Positions 50,559 to 58,631 of a stretch of 64,000 nucleotides of DNA are shown piece after piece; position 1 is the first letter of the stretch; each line of letters begins with the position of its first letter. Both the position numbers and the translations under genes were made by a program. The notes under the pieces were generated by a model. The model saw nothing but the letters and a program-made list of their open reading frames with translations, searched no databases and was not told where the DNA came from. The stretch is from assembly GCF_036013645.1 (NCBI RefSeq), contig NZ_CP107869.1:6324001-6388000 (forward strand). Reading direction: 5' to 3'. Source of the stretch: Streptomyces sp. NBC_00490 (GTDB lineage Bacteria > Actinomycetota > Actinomycetes > Streptomycetales > Streptomycetaceae).

Positions 50559-51779
50559 TCACGGCGCCCCCGGCCACACCAGGACCATGTGCGCGCCCCA
50601 GTACACCGAGCCCGCCACCACCGCCGTCAGGACGAGCACGCGGTGGCGACGGGCGGCACAGGACAGCCGCAGGGCCAGGGGGAACAGCAGCGGGAAGGCC
50701 GGCAGGAGGTAGCGGGCGCGCGGGAAGTAGACGCCCCCGCTGGTCAGGACGATGAGCAGCGTCACGCCCGTGAAGACCAGCAGGGACAGGGGCTGACGGT
50801 CGCGCACCGACAGCGCGAACAGCGCCACCGAGACGACCAGCACCAGCGTCACCAGCACCAGGAACAGATGCGGCGTCGCGTCCCGCACCAGCAGCTGACG
50901 GATCTCCCGCAGGGTCCGCCGGCCGCCGTCCATCTCGTTGCTCCACACCCGCTGTTCGGCGAAGTAGCCGTCCCAGCGGCCCACCCGCAGGCCCACCCAG
51001 GCGATGAACCCGCACCAGCCGAGCGGGGCCAGGACAGCGGCCGTGAGCGCGCGCACGGAGAAGCCGCGGCGCAGGGACAGCAGGGCTGTGATGGTGACCG
51101 CGGCCGCCAGCGCGATACCGGTCGGGCGGGTCAGACCCGCGAGCACGGCCAGCGTGCCCGCCCACAGCCAGCGGCGGGAGAGCAGCGCGTACAGCGACCA
51201 GGCCGCGCACGCGGTGAACAGGGACTCGGTGTAGCCCATCCACTGCACCAGGCCGACCGGGAACGCCGCCCACAGAACCGTGGCCAGAATCCCGACCCGG
51301 CGGCCGTACAGCCGGTCGCCCACCGCGAAGACCCCCCACGCCGCGACGAAGGACGCGGCGACGGCGAGGAACAGACCGGTGGTGGCCCGGGTGCCGGGGG
51401 TGACGGCCGCGACCGCCTTGAGCAGGACCGGGTAGAGCGGGAAGAACGCCAGATTGCTTCCCTCGGTGCCGACCTCCCGGGCGTAGCCGTGGTCGGCGAT
51501 GCCGAGATACCACTTCGCGTCCCACTGCCGCGCCAGGATCGGCCAGACGCCGTGATCCTGGTGATGGGCCCACAGCGCGAGGAACAGCAGACCCGCGAGC
51601 CGTACGGCGACGAAGGCGCCCAGCGCCGGGGCCGCGCGGCGAAGGGCGCGGACGGCGGGGTGCGGGCGGGACGTGGTCTCGGGTCGCCGGCTGCCCGGGA
51701 TGCTGCCGCCCGGGGCGGTTTCGGGGGCGGTCGAGGACACGGGGCGGCTCCGGGGCTCGGCGGACGCGATACCCGTCAC
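50559..51779 (-). CDS. Polyprenyl-sugar-dependent mannosyltransferase-like membrane protein (GT-C)
   Basis: A 406-residue protein with about nine to ten membrane segments in a GT-C fold. The loop WDAKWYLGIADHGYAREVGT, the first extracytoplasmic loop with an Asp/Trp-rich motif, and FFPLYPVLLKAVAAVTP match the PIG-V/mannosyltransferase-like proteins of actinobacteria. These use lipid-linked sugars outside the membrane. The N-terminal 50 residues are disordered Pro/Ser/Arg. It is convergent with the preceding PH gene and ends 28 bp from it. Confidence 0.8.
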   Translation of the reverse strand: MTGIASAEPRSRPVSSTAPETAPGGSIPGSRRPETTSRPHPAVRALRRAAPALGAFVAVRLAGLLFLALWAHHQDHGVWPILARQWDAKWYLGIADHGYAREVGTEGSNLAFFPLYPVLLKAVAAVTPGTRATTGLFLAVAASFVAAWGVFAVGDRLYGRRVGILATVLWAAFPVGLVQWMGYTESLFTACAAWSLYALLSRRWLWAGTLAVLAGLTRPTGIALAAAVTITALLSLRRGFSVRALTAAVLAPLGWCGFIAWVGLRVGRWDGYFAEQRVWSNEMDGGRRTLREIRQLLVRDATPHLFLVLVTLVLVVSVALFALSVRDRQPLSLLVFTGVTLLIVLTSGGVYFPRARYLLPAFPLLFPLALRLSCAARRHRVLVLTAVVAGSVYWGAHMVLVWPGAP

Positions 51780-51837
51780 CGTTTCCCGGGGTGGGCGCCG
51801 AGGCGCGCAGCGCGCTTCGACCGGCGCGGTGAAATCA

Positions 51838-51877
51838 CCCGTTGGGGTGCCCTGGTCGGTCAGGGCACCCCGACGGG
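51838..51877 (-). terminator. Strong terminator after the PGM2-like mutase
   Basis: CCCGTTGGGGTGCCCTG pairs with CAGGGCACCCCGACGGG around GTCGGT, only 4 bp after the mutase stop on the minus strand. Confidence 0.85.
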
Positions 51878-51881
51878 CGGG

Positions 51882-53513
51882 TCAGATGCCGGCCGCCGCC
51901 GACAGGTCCCGCTTGATCGTCGCCAGCAGGTCCGTCGCCTTCGCGTGGGCCGCGGGCAGATCGGCGTGGGCGGCGACCGGGACGACGACCTCCAGGTAGC
52001 ACTTGAGCTTGGGCTCGGTGCCGCTGGGCCGGACGATGACACGGGCGCCGTCGAGGGTGTACCGCAGCCCGTCGGTGGGCGGCAGCCGGTCGGTGCCCCG
52101 CGTGAGGTCCTCGGCCTTGGTGATCGCCAGGCCGGCCAGCTCGGTCGGCGGCCGCTCCCGCAGACGCCCCATGGCATCCGCGATGACCGACAGGTCCTCG
52201 ACCCGGACCGACAGCTGGTCGGTGGCGTGCAGACCGTGCTCCACGGCGAGGTCGTCGAGGAGATCGAGCAGCGTGCGCCCCTGCTCCTTGAGCTCCGACG
52301 CCAGCTCGGTGATCAGGAGGGCGGCGGTGATGCCGTCCTTGTCCCGTACGCCGTCGGGGTCGACGCAGTAGCCGAGGGCCTCCTCGTAGCCGTAGCGCAG
52401 GCCCTCGACCCGGGCGATCCACTTGAAGCCGGTGAGGGTCTCCTCGTACGGCAGACCCGCCTTCTCGGCGATCCGGCCGAGGAGGGAGGAGGAGACGATG
52501 GACTCGGCGAAGGTCCCCTGCGCCCCGCGTCGGACGAGATGCGCGGCGAGGAGCGCGCCGACCTCGTCACCGCGCAGCATCCGCCAGTCGGCGCCTGCCT
52601 TGACGGCCACGGCGCAGCGGTCGGCGTCCGGGTCGTTGGCGATGACCAGGTCGGGGTCCGTCTCGCGGGCCCTGGCGAAGGCGAGGTCCATCGCGCCGGG
52701 CTCTTCCGGGTTGGGGAAGGCCACGGTCGGGAAGTCGGGGTCGGGCTCGGCCTGCTCGGCGACGAGCACCGGCTCCGGGAAGCCGGCCCGGGCGAAGGCG
52801 GCGAGGAGGACGTCCTTGCCGACGCCGTGCATCGCCGTGTAGACGGTGCGGGCGGTGCGGGGGGACCCGTCCGACAGGACGGCGTCCGTGCGGGCCAGGT
52901 AGGCGTCCAGGACGGCGCCGTCGAGGGTCTCCCAGCCGGCGTCCGGGCGGGGGACCTCGTCCAGGGACCGTACGGCGTCGATCTCGGCGGCGATCTCCGC
53001 GTCGGCGGGGGGCACGATCTGCGATCCGTCGCCGAGGTAGACCTTGTAGCCGTTGTCGCGGGGCGGGTTGTGGCTGGCGGTGACCTCCACGCCGGCGACC
53101 GCGCCGAGGTGCCTTATGGCGTACGCCAGGACGGGGGTCGGGAGGGGGTGGGGGAGGACCGCTGCCCTGAGGCCGGCGCCGGTCATCACGGCCGCGGTGT
53201 CGCGGGCGAAGTCGGCGGACTTGTGGCGGGCGTCGTAGCCGATGACGACGAGGCCGTCCGACCGGCCCTTGCCCTTGAGGTACGCGGCGAGACCGGCGGC
53301 GGCGCGGATGACCACGCTGCGGTTCATACGCATCGGGCCGGCGCCGAGCTCGCCCCTGAGACCCGCGGTGCCGAACTGGAGCGTGCCGCTGAAGCGCGCG
53401 GTGAGTTCGGTGACGTCTCCGGCCTCGATGAGCTTGGCGAGCTCGTCACGGGTCTCCGTGTCGGGGTCCTCGGCCAGCCATGCGGTGGCTCGTGCGATGA
53501 GATCGTCGTGCAC
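51882..53513 (-). CDS. PGM2-type phosphohexo/phosphopentomutase
   Basis: A 543-residue alpha-D-phosphohexomutase-family enzyme with four domains: the phosphoserine loop EVTASHNPPRDNGYKVYLGD, the metal loop IANDPDADRCAVAV, the sugar loop and GTEPKLKCYLEVVV at the end. TASHNP followed by DNGYKVY is the PGM2 (phosphopentomutase-like) form, not the ManB form. Next to purine nucleoside phosphorylase it probably isomerises (deoxy)ribose-1-P to 5-P, linking the phosphorylases to DeoC. The GTG at 53513 is the start used. Phosphoglucomutase activity is also possible. Confidence 0.88.
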   Translation of the reverse strand: MHDDLIARATAWLAEDPDTETRDELAKLIEAGDVTELTARFSGTLQFGTAGLRGELGAGPMRMNRSVVIRAAAGLAAYLKGKGRSDGLVVIGYDARHKSADFARDTAAVMTGAGLRAAVLPHPLPTPVLAYAIRHLGAVAGVEVTASHNPPRDNGYKVYLGDGSQIVPPADAEIAAEIDAVRSLDEVPRPDAGWETLDGAVLDAYLARTDAVLSDGSPRTARTVYTAMHGVGKDVLLAAFARAGFPEPVLVAEQAEPDPDFPTVAFPNPEEPGAMDLAFARARETDPDLVIANDPDADRCAVAVKAGADWRMLRGDEVGALLAAHLVRRGAQGTFAESIVSSSLLGRIAEKAGLPYEETLTGFKWIARVEGLRYGYEEALGYCVDPDGVRDKDGITAALLITELASELKEQGRTLLDLLDDLAVEHGLHATDQLSVRVEDLSVIADAMGRLRERPPTELAGLAITKAEDLTRGTDRLPPTDGLRYTLDGARVIVRPSGTEPKLKCYLEVVVPVAAHADLPAAHAKATDLLATIKRDLSAAAGI

Positions 53514-53566
53514 GTCGGGTCAACCTCTCGTGTTGGTGTTGCGGGTGAGTGAGGGGTGCGGGGCGG

Positions 53567-53766
53567 TTTTTTCGCCCCCGCCGCCCTTACCCGTTCCCGT
53601 CCCCAGGGGCGTGCCGCCCCTTCGACCCCGCTCCCAGGGGGCGCTGCCCCCTGGACCCCCGCTCCTCAAACGCCGGAGGGGCTGGATCTGCTGACGCCGG
53701 TCGTGGGGGTCTGGGGGCGCAGCCCCCAGGGACGGGACGGGTAGGGGCGGCGGGGGCGAGGAAAAA
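53567..53766. repeat. Interspersed palindromic repeat B, copy 2
   Basis: About 200 bp, same family as the copy at 32.4 kb: T run, CGCCCCCGCCGCCCTTACCC, AGGGGGC hairpins, CTCCTCAAACGCCGGAGGGG, GGTCTGGGGGCGCAGCCCCC and the closing arm GGGTAGGGGCGGCGGGGGCG with an A run. It stands between pnp and the PGM2-like gene and can end minus-strand transcription from pnp, so the mutase gene may have its own promoter. Confidence 0.85.
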
Positions 53767-53776
53767 GCCCCGTCGG

Positions 53777-54601
53777 CTACAGCCGGCTCAGGACCTGCCC
53801 GAGCAGCGCGCCCATCTGCGTCGCCGAGTCGCGGCCCGCCTGGAGGACCTCCTCGTGGTTCAGCGGCTCGCCCGTCATGCCCGCGGCGAGGTTGGTCACC
53901 AGGGAGATACCCAGAACCTCCGCACCCGCCTCGCGCGCGGCGATCGCCTCGAGGACCGTCGACATACCCACGAGGTCCGCACCGATGACCCGGGCCATAC
54001 GGATCTCGGCCGGCGTCTCGTAGTGCGGGCCGGGGAACTGGGCGTAGACGCCCTCCTCCAGCGTGGGGTCGATCTCCTTGCACAGGGCGCGCAGCCGGGG
54101 CGAGTACAGGTCCGTCAGGTCCACGAAGTTCGCGCCGACGATGGGAGACGTCGCCGTGAGGTTGATGTGGTCGCTGATCAGCACCGGCTGCCCGGGACGC
54201 ATGCCCGCGCGCAGCCCACCGCAGCCGTTGGTCAGCACGATCGTCTTGCAGCCGGCCGCCACGGCCGTACGGACGCCGTGCGCGACGGCGGCCACACCAC
54301 GGCCCTCGTAGTAGTGCGTGCGGCCCAGGAAGACCAGGGCCCGCTTCTCGCCGATCTTGTACGAGCGGATCTTGCCGCCGTGACCCTCGACCGCCGGCGG
54401 CGGGAACCCGGGCAGCTCGGTGACCTGGAACTCGGCGTCGGGAACGCCGAGCGCGTCCACGGCCGGAGCCCAGCCGGAGCCCATCACGAGGGCGACGTCG
54501 TGGGTCTCGGCGCCGGTCAGTTCGCGCAGGCGCGCGGCGGCGGCGTCGGCGGCGCCATGCGGGTCGCCCTGGATGTCGTCCGGAAGAAGAGATGCGTTCA
54601 C
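53777..54601 (-). CDS. Purine nucleoside phosphorylase (trimeric)
   Basis: A 274-residue enzyme cleaving (deoxy)inosine and guanosine to the base and (deoxy)ribose-1-phosphate. Motifs: [91 protein letters not shown] and [10 protein letters not shown] with the Asn typical of 6-oxopurine specificity. The GTG start lacks a ribosome binding site and has TACGCT 13 nt upstream. The regulon palindrome lies 25 bp upstream. Confidence 0.94.
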   Translation of the reverse strand: MNASLLPDDIQGDPHGAADAAAARLRELTGAETHDVALVMGSGWAPAVDALGVPDAEFQVTELPGFPPPAVEGHGGKIRSYKIGEKRALVFLGRTHYYEGRGVAAVAHGVRTAVAAGCKTIVLTNGCGGLRAGMRPGQPVLISDHINLTATSPIVGANFVDLTDLYSPRLRALCKEIDPTLEEGVYAQFPGPHYETPAEIRMARVIGADLVGMSTVLEAIAAREAGAEVLGISLVTNLAAGMTGEPLNHEEVLQAGRDSATQMGALLGQVLSRL

Positions 54602-54608
54602 GCGGATG

Positions 54609-54638
54609 AGCGTAGCCTCTTCCGGCCTACGCGCGTAG
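54609..54638 (-). promoter_or_regulatory. pnp promoter with perfect regulon palindrome (site 6)
   Basis: CTACGCGCGTAG at 54627-54638 overlaps the expected -35 position of a promoter whose -10 is TACGCT (54614-54609, minus strand). Transcription would start at or next to the GTG. Confidence 0.75.
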
Positions 54639-54712
54639 ATGACAGAGCGAACGGGTTGCCGATCGTTGTCTTGTCGTTTCCAACGAATCCGGCGACAGGT
54701 GGGGCGTGAGGG

Positions 54713-55150
54713 CTAGCAGGGGCGCTTGCGGAGTTCCATCACGTAGTCGTGGGGCGCCCCCGCCGATTCCGCCGCGTCCGCGATCTCGCCGAGGTAGCGC
54801 GCCGACGGCAGGCCCCCCTCGTACGCGTCGAGGACGTACAGCCAGGCCGACTCCTCGGTCTCCATGGTGTGCACCCGCACCCGCATCCGGCGGTAGATGC
54901 CGAGGCCGACACCCTCCCAGCGGTCCATCGAGTCCTCGTCCGGCGGCGCGATGTCGTACAGCGCGACGAAGACCTGGGACTCGGGGTCCTCGACGAGTGT
55001 CGCGAGCGCGCCCTCCCAGCCCATCTGCTCGCCGCCGAAGGTCAGCCGCCATCCGTTCAGCCAGCCGGTCGCGCGCATCGGCGAGTGCGGTGCGCGGCGC
55101 GTCATCAGCCGCGCGTCGAGGTTGCCGGCGTACGCGGCGTAGAGCGACAT
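54713..55150 (-). CDS. Gamma-glutamylcyclotransferase-like protein
   Basis: A 145-residue protein of the GGCT-like fold: MSLYAAYAGNLDARLMTRRA (the YGSNL-type substrate loop, here YAGNL), LTFGGEQMGWEGALATLVED, VFVALYDIAPPDEDSMDRWE and ALSAWLYVLDAY-type segment. The Glu/Asp pair near residue 77-80 (DEDSMDRWEGVG) is in the expected catalytic position. The substrate (gamma-glutamyl peptide) is a family inference. Reads toward pnp, 111 bp before its control region. Confidence 0.8.
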   Translation of the reverse strand: MSLYAAYAGNLDARLMTRRAPHSPMRATGWLNGWRLTFGGEQMGWEGALATLVEDPESQVFVALYDIAPPDEDSMDRWEGVGLGIYRRMRVRVHTMETEESAWLYVLDAYEGGLPSARYLGEIADAAESAGAPHDYVMELRKRPC

Positions 55151-55256
55151 GGGGAGAGGGTACGGCAGTCGAAACGCCCGGCCCGCCCGTCCCGTAGGTA
55201 ACAACATGGACCGTCCCGCCGCCCCCGGGCAGTAGCACCTTGAAGCGTGCGGGACA

Positions 55257-56705
55257 ATGGAGTACGTGACTCGGATCGTGATCATCGGTGGCGGACCCGG
55301 CGGATACGAAGCGGCGCTGGTAGCAGCGCAGCTCGGCGCGGAGGTGACCGTCGTCGACTGCGACGGTCTGGGCGGAGCGTCGGTGCTGACCGACTGCGTG
55401 CCGTCGAAGACTCTTATCGCTACGGCCGAGGTGATGACCACCTTCGACTCGTCGTACGAAGAGCTCGGCATCATCGTCGCCGACGACACCCCACCCCTGG
55501 AGCAGGCCGCCCGGGTGGTCGGCGTGGACCTCGGGAAGGTCAACCGTCGGGTGAAGCGGCTCGCGCTCGCGCAGTCCCACGACATCACCGCCTCCGTCAC
55601 CCGCGCCGGCGCCCGGGTGCTGCGTGGCCGTGGCCGCCTCGAGGGCATGCAGTCCCTCGACGGCTCCCGCAAGGTCATCGTGCAGGCCGCCGACGGCACC
55701 GAGGAGACCCTCGTCGCCGACGCCGTCCTCATCGCGACCGGCGGCCACCCCCGCGAGCTGCCCGACGCCCAGCCCGACGGCGAGCGCATCTTCAACTGGA
55801 CGCAGGTCTACGACCTCACCGAGCTGCCGGAAGAGCTCATCGTGGTCGGTTCCGGTGTGACCGGTGCGGAGTTCGCCGGTGCCTACCAGGCGCTCGGCTC
55901 GAAGGTCACCCTCGTCTCGTCCCGTGACCGGGTCCTGCCCGGCGAGGACCCGGACGCCGCCGCCGTGCTGGAGGACGTCTTCCGGCGCCGCGGCATGAAC
56001 GTCATGGCCCGCTCCCGCGCCGCCGCCGCCAAACGGGTGGGCGACCGGGTCGAGGTCGCCCTCTCGGACGGCCGCGTCATCACCGGCAGCCACTGCCTCA
56101 TGGCGGTCGGCGCCATCCCCAACAGCGCGGGCCTCGGTCTGGAGGAGGCCGGCGTCAAGGTGCGCGAGTCCGGGCACATCTGGACCGACAAGGTGTCCAG
56201 GACGACGGCTCCCGGTGTGTACGCCGCCGGTGACGTGACCGGTGTCTTCGCCCTCGCGTCCGTGGCCGCCATGCAGGGCCGTATCGCCATGTACCACTTC
56301 CTCGGCGACGCGGTGGCCCCGCTCAACCTCAAGACGGTCTCCTCCAACGTCTTCACCGACCCCGAGATCGCCACCGTCGGCTACACGCAGGCGGACGTGG
56401 ACGGGGGCAAGATCGACGCCCGGGTCGTGAAGCTCCCGCTGCTGCGCAACCCGCGCGCCAAGATGCAGGGCATCCGCGACGGCTTCGTCAAGATCTTCTG
56501 TCGCCCCGGCACGGGCATCGTCGTCGGCGGTGTGGTCGTGGCGCCGCGCGCCTCGGAGCTGATCCATCCGATCTCGATCGCCGTCGACAACAACCTGACC
56601 GTCGAGCAGATCGCGAACGCCTTCACCGTGTACCCGTCTCTTTCGGGCTCGATCGCCGAGGTCGCACGCCAGCTCCACACCCGCAAGGAGACGGGCGAGA
56701 GCTAG
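55257..56705 (+). CDS. lpdA: NAD(P)H-quinone reductase-type flavoprotein (LpdA family)
   Basis: A 482-residue member of the pyridine nucleotide-disulfide oxidoreductase family: FAD motif IVIIGGGPGGYEAALVAAQL, NAD motif VVGSGVTGAEFAGAYQALG, VYAAGDVTG and a dimerisation domain with HPISIAVDNNLTVEQI. The redox-disulfide loop reads GGASVLTDCVPSKTLI: the first Cys of the usual CxxxxC is Ser, so disulfide chemistry is lost. This matches M. tuberculosis Rv3303c LpdA, a quinone reductase. Alternative GTG start at 55266. Confidence 0.9.
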   Translation: MEYVTRIVIIGGGPGGYEAALVAAQLGAEVTVVDCDGLGGASVLTDCVPSKTLIATAEVMTTFDSSYEELGIIVADDTPPLEQAARVVGVDLGKVNRRVKRLALAQSHDITASVTRAGARVLRGRGRLEGMQSLDGSRKVIVQAADGTEETLVADAVLIATGGHPRELPDAQPDGERIFNWTQVYDLTELPEELIVVGSGVTGAEFAGAYQALGSKVTLVSSRDRVLPGEDPDAAAVLEDVFRRRGMNVMARSRAAAAKRVGDRVEVALSDGRVITGSHCLMAVGAIPNSAGLGLEEAGVKVRESGHIWTDKVSRTTAPGVYAAGDVTGVFALASVAAMQGRIAMYHFLGDAVAPLNLKTVSSNVFTDPEIATVGYTQADVDGGKIDARVVKLPLLRNPRAKMQGIRDGFVKIFCRPGTGIVVGGVVVAPRASELIHPISIAVDNNLTVEQIANAFTVYPSLSGSIAEVARQLHTRKETGES

Positions 56706-56773
56706 GGCACGCCTGGCGGCCGAAACCGACTCCCCGCTGGTCACAGGGAGTTGTCGCCCATTCGTACGGCATA

Positions 56774-56806
56774 GTCGGGAGGCGTAGGCCCTATACCACT
56801 CCCGAC
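56774..56806 (+). terminator. Hairpin after lpdA
   Basis: GTCGGGAG and CTCCCGAC pair across a 17-base loop, 69 bp after the stop; no T tract. Confidence 0.5.
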
Positions 56807-56882
56807 CCTCCTGTGCGAACAACTTCTGTTATTCGGCGCATACTGCTGAAAGCAGACGGTCGTTGGGGTTACTGTCAGTTTC

Positions 56883-57836
56883 GTGTTCGCTGCAGAACGT
56901 CGCCAATTGATCCTCGAAATGGTGCGAGCGAACGGGGCCGTATCGCTCCGTGAGCTCGCCCGCGTCGTCCAGACCTCCGAAGTGACCGTACGGCGGGACG
57001 TGCGCGCACTGGAGGCAGAAGGACTCCTCGACCGCCGACATGGCGGTGCGGTATTGCCGGGCGGGTTCACGCGGGAGTCCGGCTTTCCGCAGAAATCACA
57101 TCTCGCGACCGCCGAGAAGACGGCCATCGCCGACCTCGCCGCGAGCTTCGTCGAAGAGGGCGAAGCGATCGTGGTCGGGGCGGGTACGACGACACAGGAG
57201 CTGGCCCGCCGGCTCGCTCGCGTACCCGGGCTGACCGTCGTCACCAACTCCCTGCTGGTGGCTCAGGCGTTGGCCCATGCCAACCGGGTGGAAGTCGTGA
57301 TGACCGGCGGCACTCTGCGCGGTTCCAACTACGCCCTGGTGGGCTCCGGTGCCGAGCAGTCCCTCCAGGGGCTGCGGGTCTCGCGGGCCTTCCTGTCCGG
57401 GAGCGGACTCACCGCCGAGCGCGGGCTGTCCACGTCCAACATGCTGTCGGCGTCCGTCGACCGGGCGCTGGTGCAGGCCGCCGCGGAGGTCGTCGTCCTG
57501 GCCGATCACACCAAGCTCGGTTCGGACACGATGTTCCAGACCGTGCCCACGGATGTGATCACCCGGCTGGTGACCGACGAGCCTCCGGCGCACGACGACC
57601 GTGCGGCCACGGAGTTGCAGGCGCTGGCCGACCAGGGTGTTCAGATCGCTGTCGCCGGGGGCTCGGGGAGTGATGCGGTCCCCCCGCGCCAACCTCGCCG
57701 GGACGTGTCCCTCCCGGGGCCGCGCCGAGTGCAGGCCGGCTCCGCCGGGGCGGGGCTCCGGGCGACGTCGGTCCTCAGTGAGCCGGCGGGGGCGGAGCAG
57801 CGGGCGGCCCGGGTCGCGGACATGCGGCGGCGTTAG
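56883..57836 (+). CDS. DeoR-family transcriptional regulator
   Basis: A 317-residue regulator: the N-terminal HTH (ERRQLILEMVRANGAVSLRE, VVQTSEVTVRRDVRALEAEG, LLDRRHGGAVLPG) and the DeoRC sugar-phosphate isomerase-like sensor domain (residues about 80-235: AIVVGAGTTTQELARRLARV, VVMTGGTLRGSNYALVGSGA, VVVLADHTKLGSDTMFQTVP). The last 60 residues are Pro/Arg-rich. The GTG has TACTGT 13 nt upstream and no ribosome binding site. It is the only sugar-phosphate-type regulator in the window and thus a candidate for the nucleoside regulon; no CTACGCGCGTAG lies at its own promoter. Confidence 0.9.
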   Translation: MFAAERRQLILEMVRANGAVSLRELARVVQTSEVTVRRDVRALEAEGLLDRRHGGAVLPGGFTRESGFPQKSHLATAEKTAIADLAASFVEEGEAIVVGAGTTTQELARRLARVPGLTVVTNSLLVAQALAHANRVEVVMTGGTLRGSNYALVGSGAEQSLQGLRVSRAFLSGSGLTAERGLSTSNMLSASVDRALVQAAAEVVVLADHTKLGSDTMFQTVPTDVITRLVTDEPPAHDDRAATELQALADQGVQIAVAGGSGSDAVPPRQPRRDVSLPGPRRVQAGSAGAGLRATSVLSEPAGAEQRAARVADMRRR

Positions 57837-57838
57837 GT

Positions 57839-58504
57839 TCAAGTTCGCCTATGCGCCGTAGCGGTTGGGTGTGCTGCGCGAGTGCCCGTCGTGTGTGGCT
57901 GGTCGCGCAGTTCCCCGCGCCCCTGGGTCGGTTTGAGTCCCGTCAGTGTCAACATCAGCAATCTGTCCGCCAGGTCTGGATCGCTTGACATCTCCTCCGC
58001 TGCCAGCGCGATGGCGTGGGTCAGCTGGAGCAGATCACCGATCACCACGTCCTCGCGGACCGTGCCCGCCTCCTGCGCGCGGGTCAGCAGGGCGCTGCCG
58101 GCTTCCCGGATGGGGTCGCTGCACCGCGCCAGGGCCGAGGTGTCGTCGTGGGAGACGGACATCAACGCCCTTGCCAGGCCCCGGTACTCGCTCGCCTGGG
58201 TGATCATCTCGCGGAGCCAGGTCACCAGGGCCGCGCAGGGTTCCGGTGACCGGCGCAGTTCGCTCGCGCGAGCCAGCAGGTCGTTCACCGCGTCCTCGAA
58301 GACCGCGCTCAGCAGGGCGTTGCGGTTGGGGAAGTGGCGGTAGAGGGTGCCGATACCCACGCCCGCGCGGCGGGCCACGTCCTCCAGGGACGCTTCGGAG
58401 CCGTGGGCGGCGAAGGCGGTGCGGGCCTCGGCGAGGAGACGCTCGTAGTTGCGGCGGGCGTCCGCGCGCATGGCACGCGTCGCCGTGGCCTCCTGGCTCC
58501 CCAT
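57839..58504 (-). CDS. TetR-family transcriptional regulator
   Basis: A 221-residue regulator. The HTH lies at residues about 22-60 (FAAHGSEASLEDVARRAGVG, IGTLYRHFPNRNALLSAVFE), followed by a helical ligand domain. The last roughly 30 residues (from QGRGELRDQP) are encoded by an interspersed repeat, so the native C-terminus was probably replaced or extended. The ATG at 58504 is chosen just before the HTH; later ATG codons are possible. The target is unknown. Confidence 0.85.
   Translation of the reverse strand: MGSQEATATRAMRADARRNYERLLAEARTAFAAHGSEASLEDVARRAGVGIGTLYRHFPNRNALLSAVFEDAVNDLLARASELRRSPEPCAALVTWLREMITQASEYRGLARALMSVSHDDTSALARCSDPIREAGSALLTRAQEAGTVREDVVIGDLLQLTHAIALAAEEMSSDPDLADRLLMLTLTGLKPTQGRGELRDQPHTTGTRAAHPTATAHRRT
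57897..57927 (+). repeat. Interspersed repeat A, copy 4
   Basis: The plus-strand element GGTCGCGCAGTTCCCCGCGC, here inside the 3' end of the TetR gene, between convergent genes. Confidence 0.8.
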
Positions 58505-58552
58505 GGCCCCCACCTGCCCTCTCTCCGGCCCGCGTGTGCCTCCAGGATGCCG

Positions 58553-58597
58553 GAAAAAGAAGCGCCCGGCGGACTGACCTTCAGTCCGCTGGGCGCT
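58553..58597 (-). terminator. Intrinsic terminator of the carboxylase alpha gene
   Basis: AGCGCCCGGCGGACTGA pairs with TCAGTCCGCTGGGCGCT (one mismatch) and, on the minus strand, is followed by TCTTTTT. A textbook rho-independent terminator 35 bp after the accA2 stop. Confidence 0.88.
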
Positions 58598-58631
58598 CCG
58601 GGATGTCCTACGACCTTCCGGGGAAGGTGTG

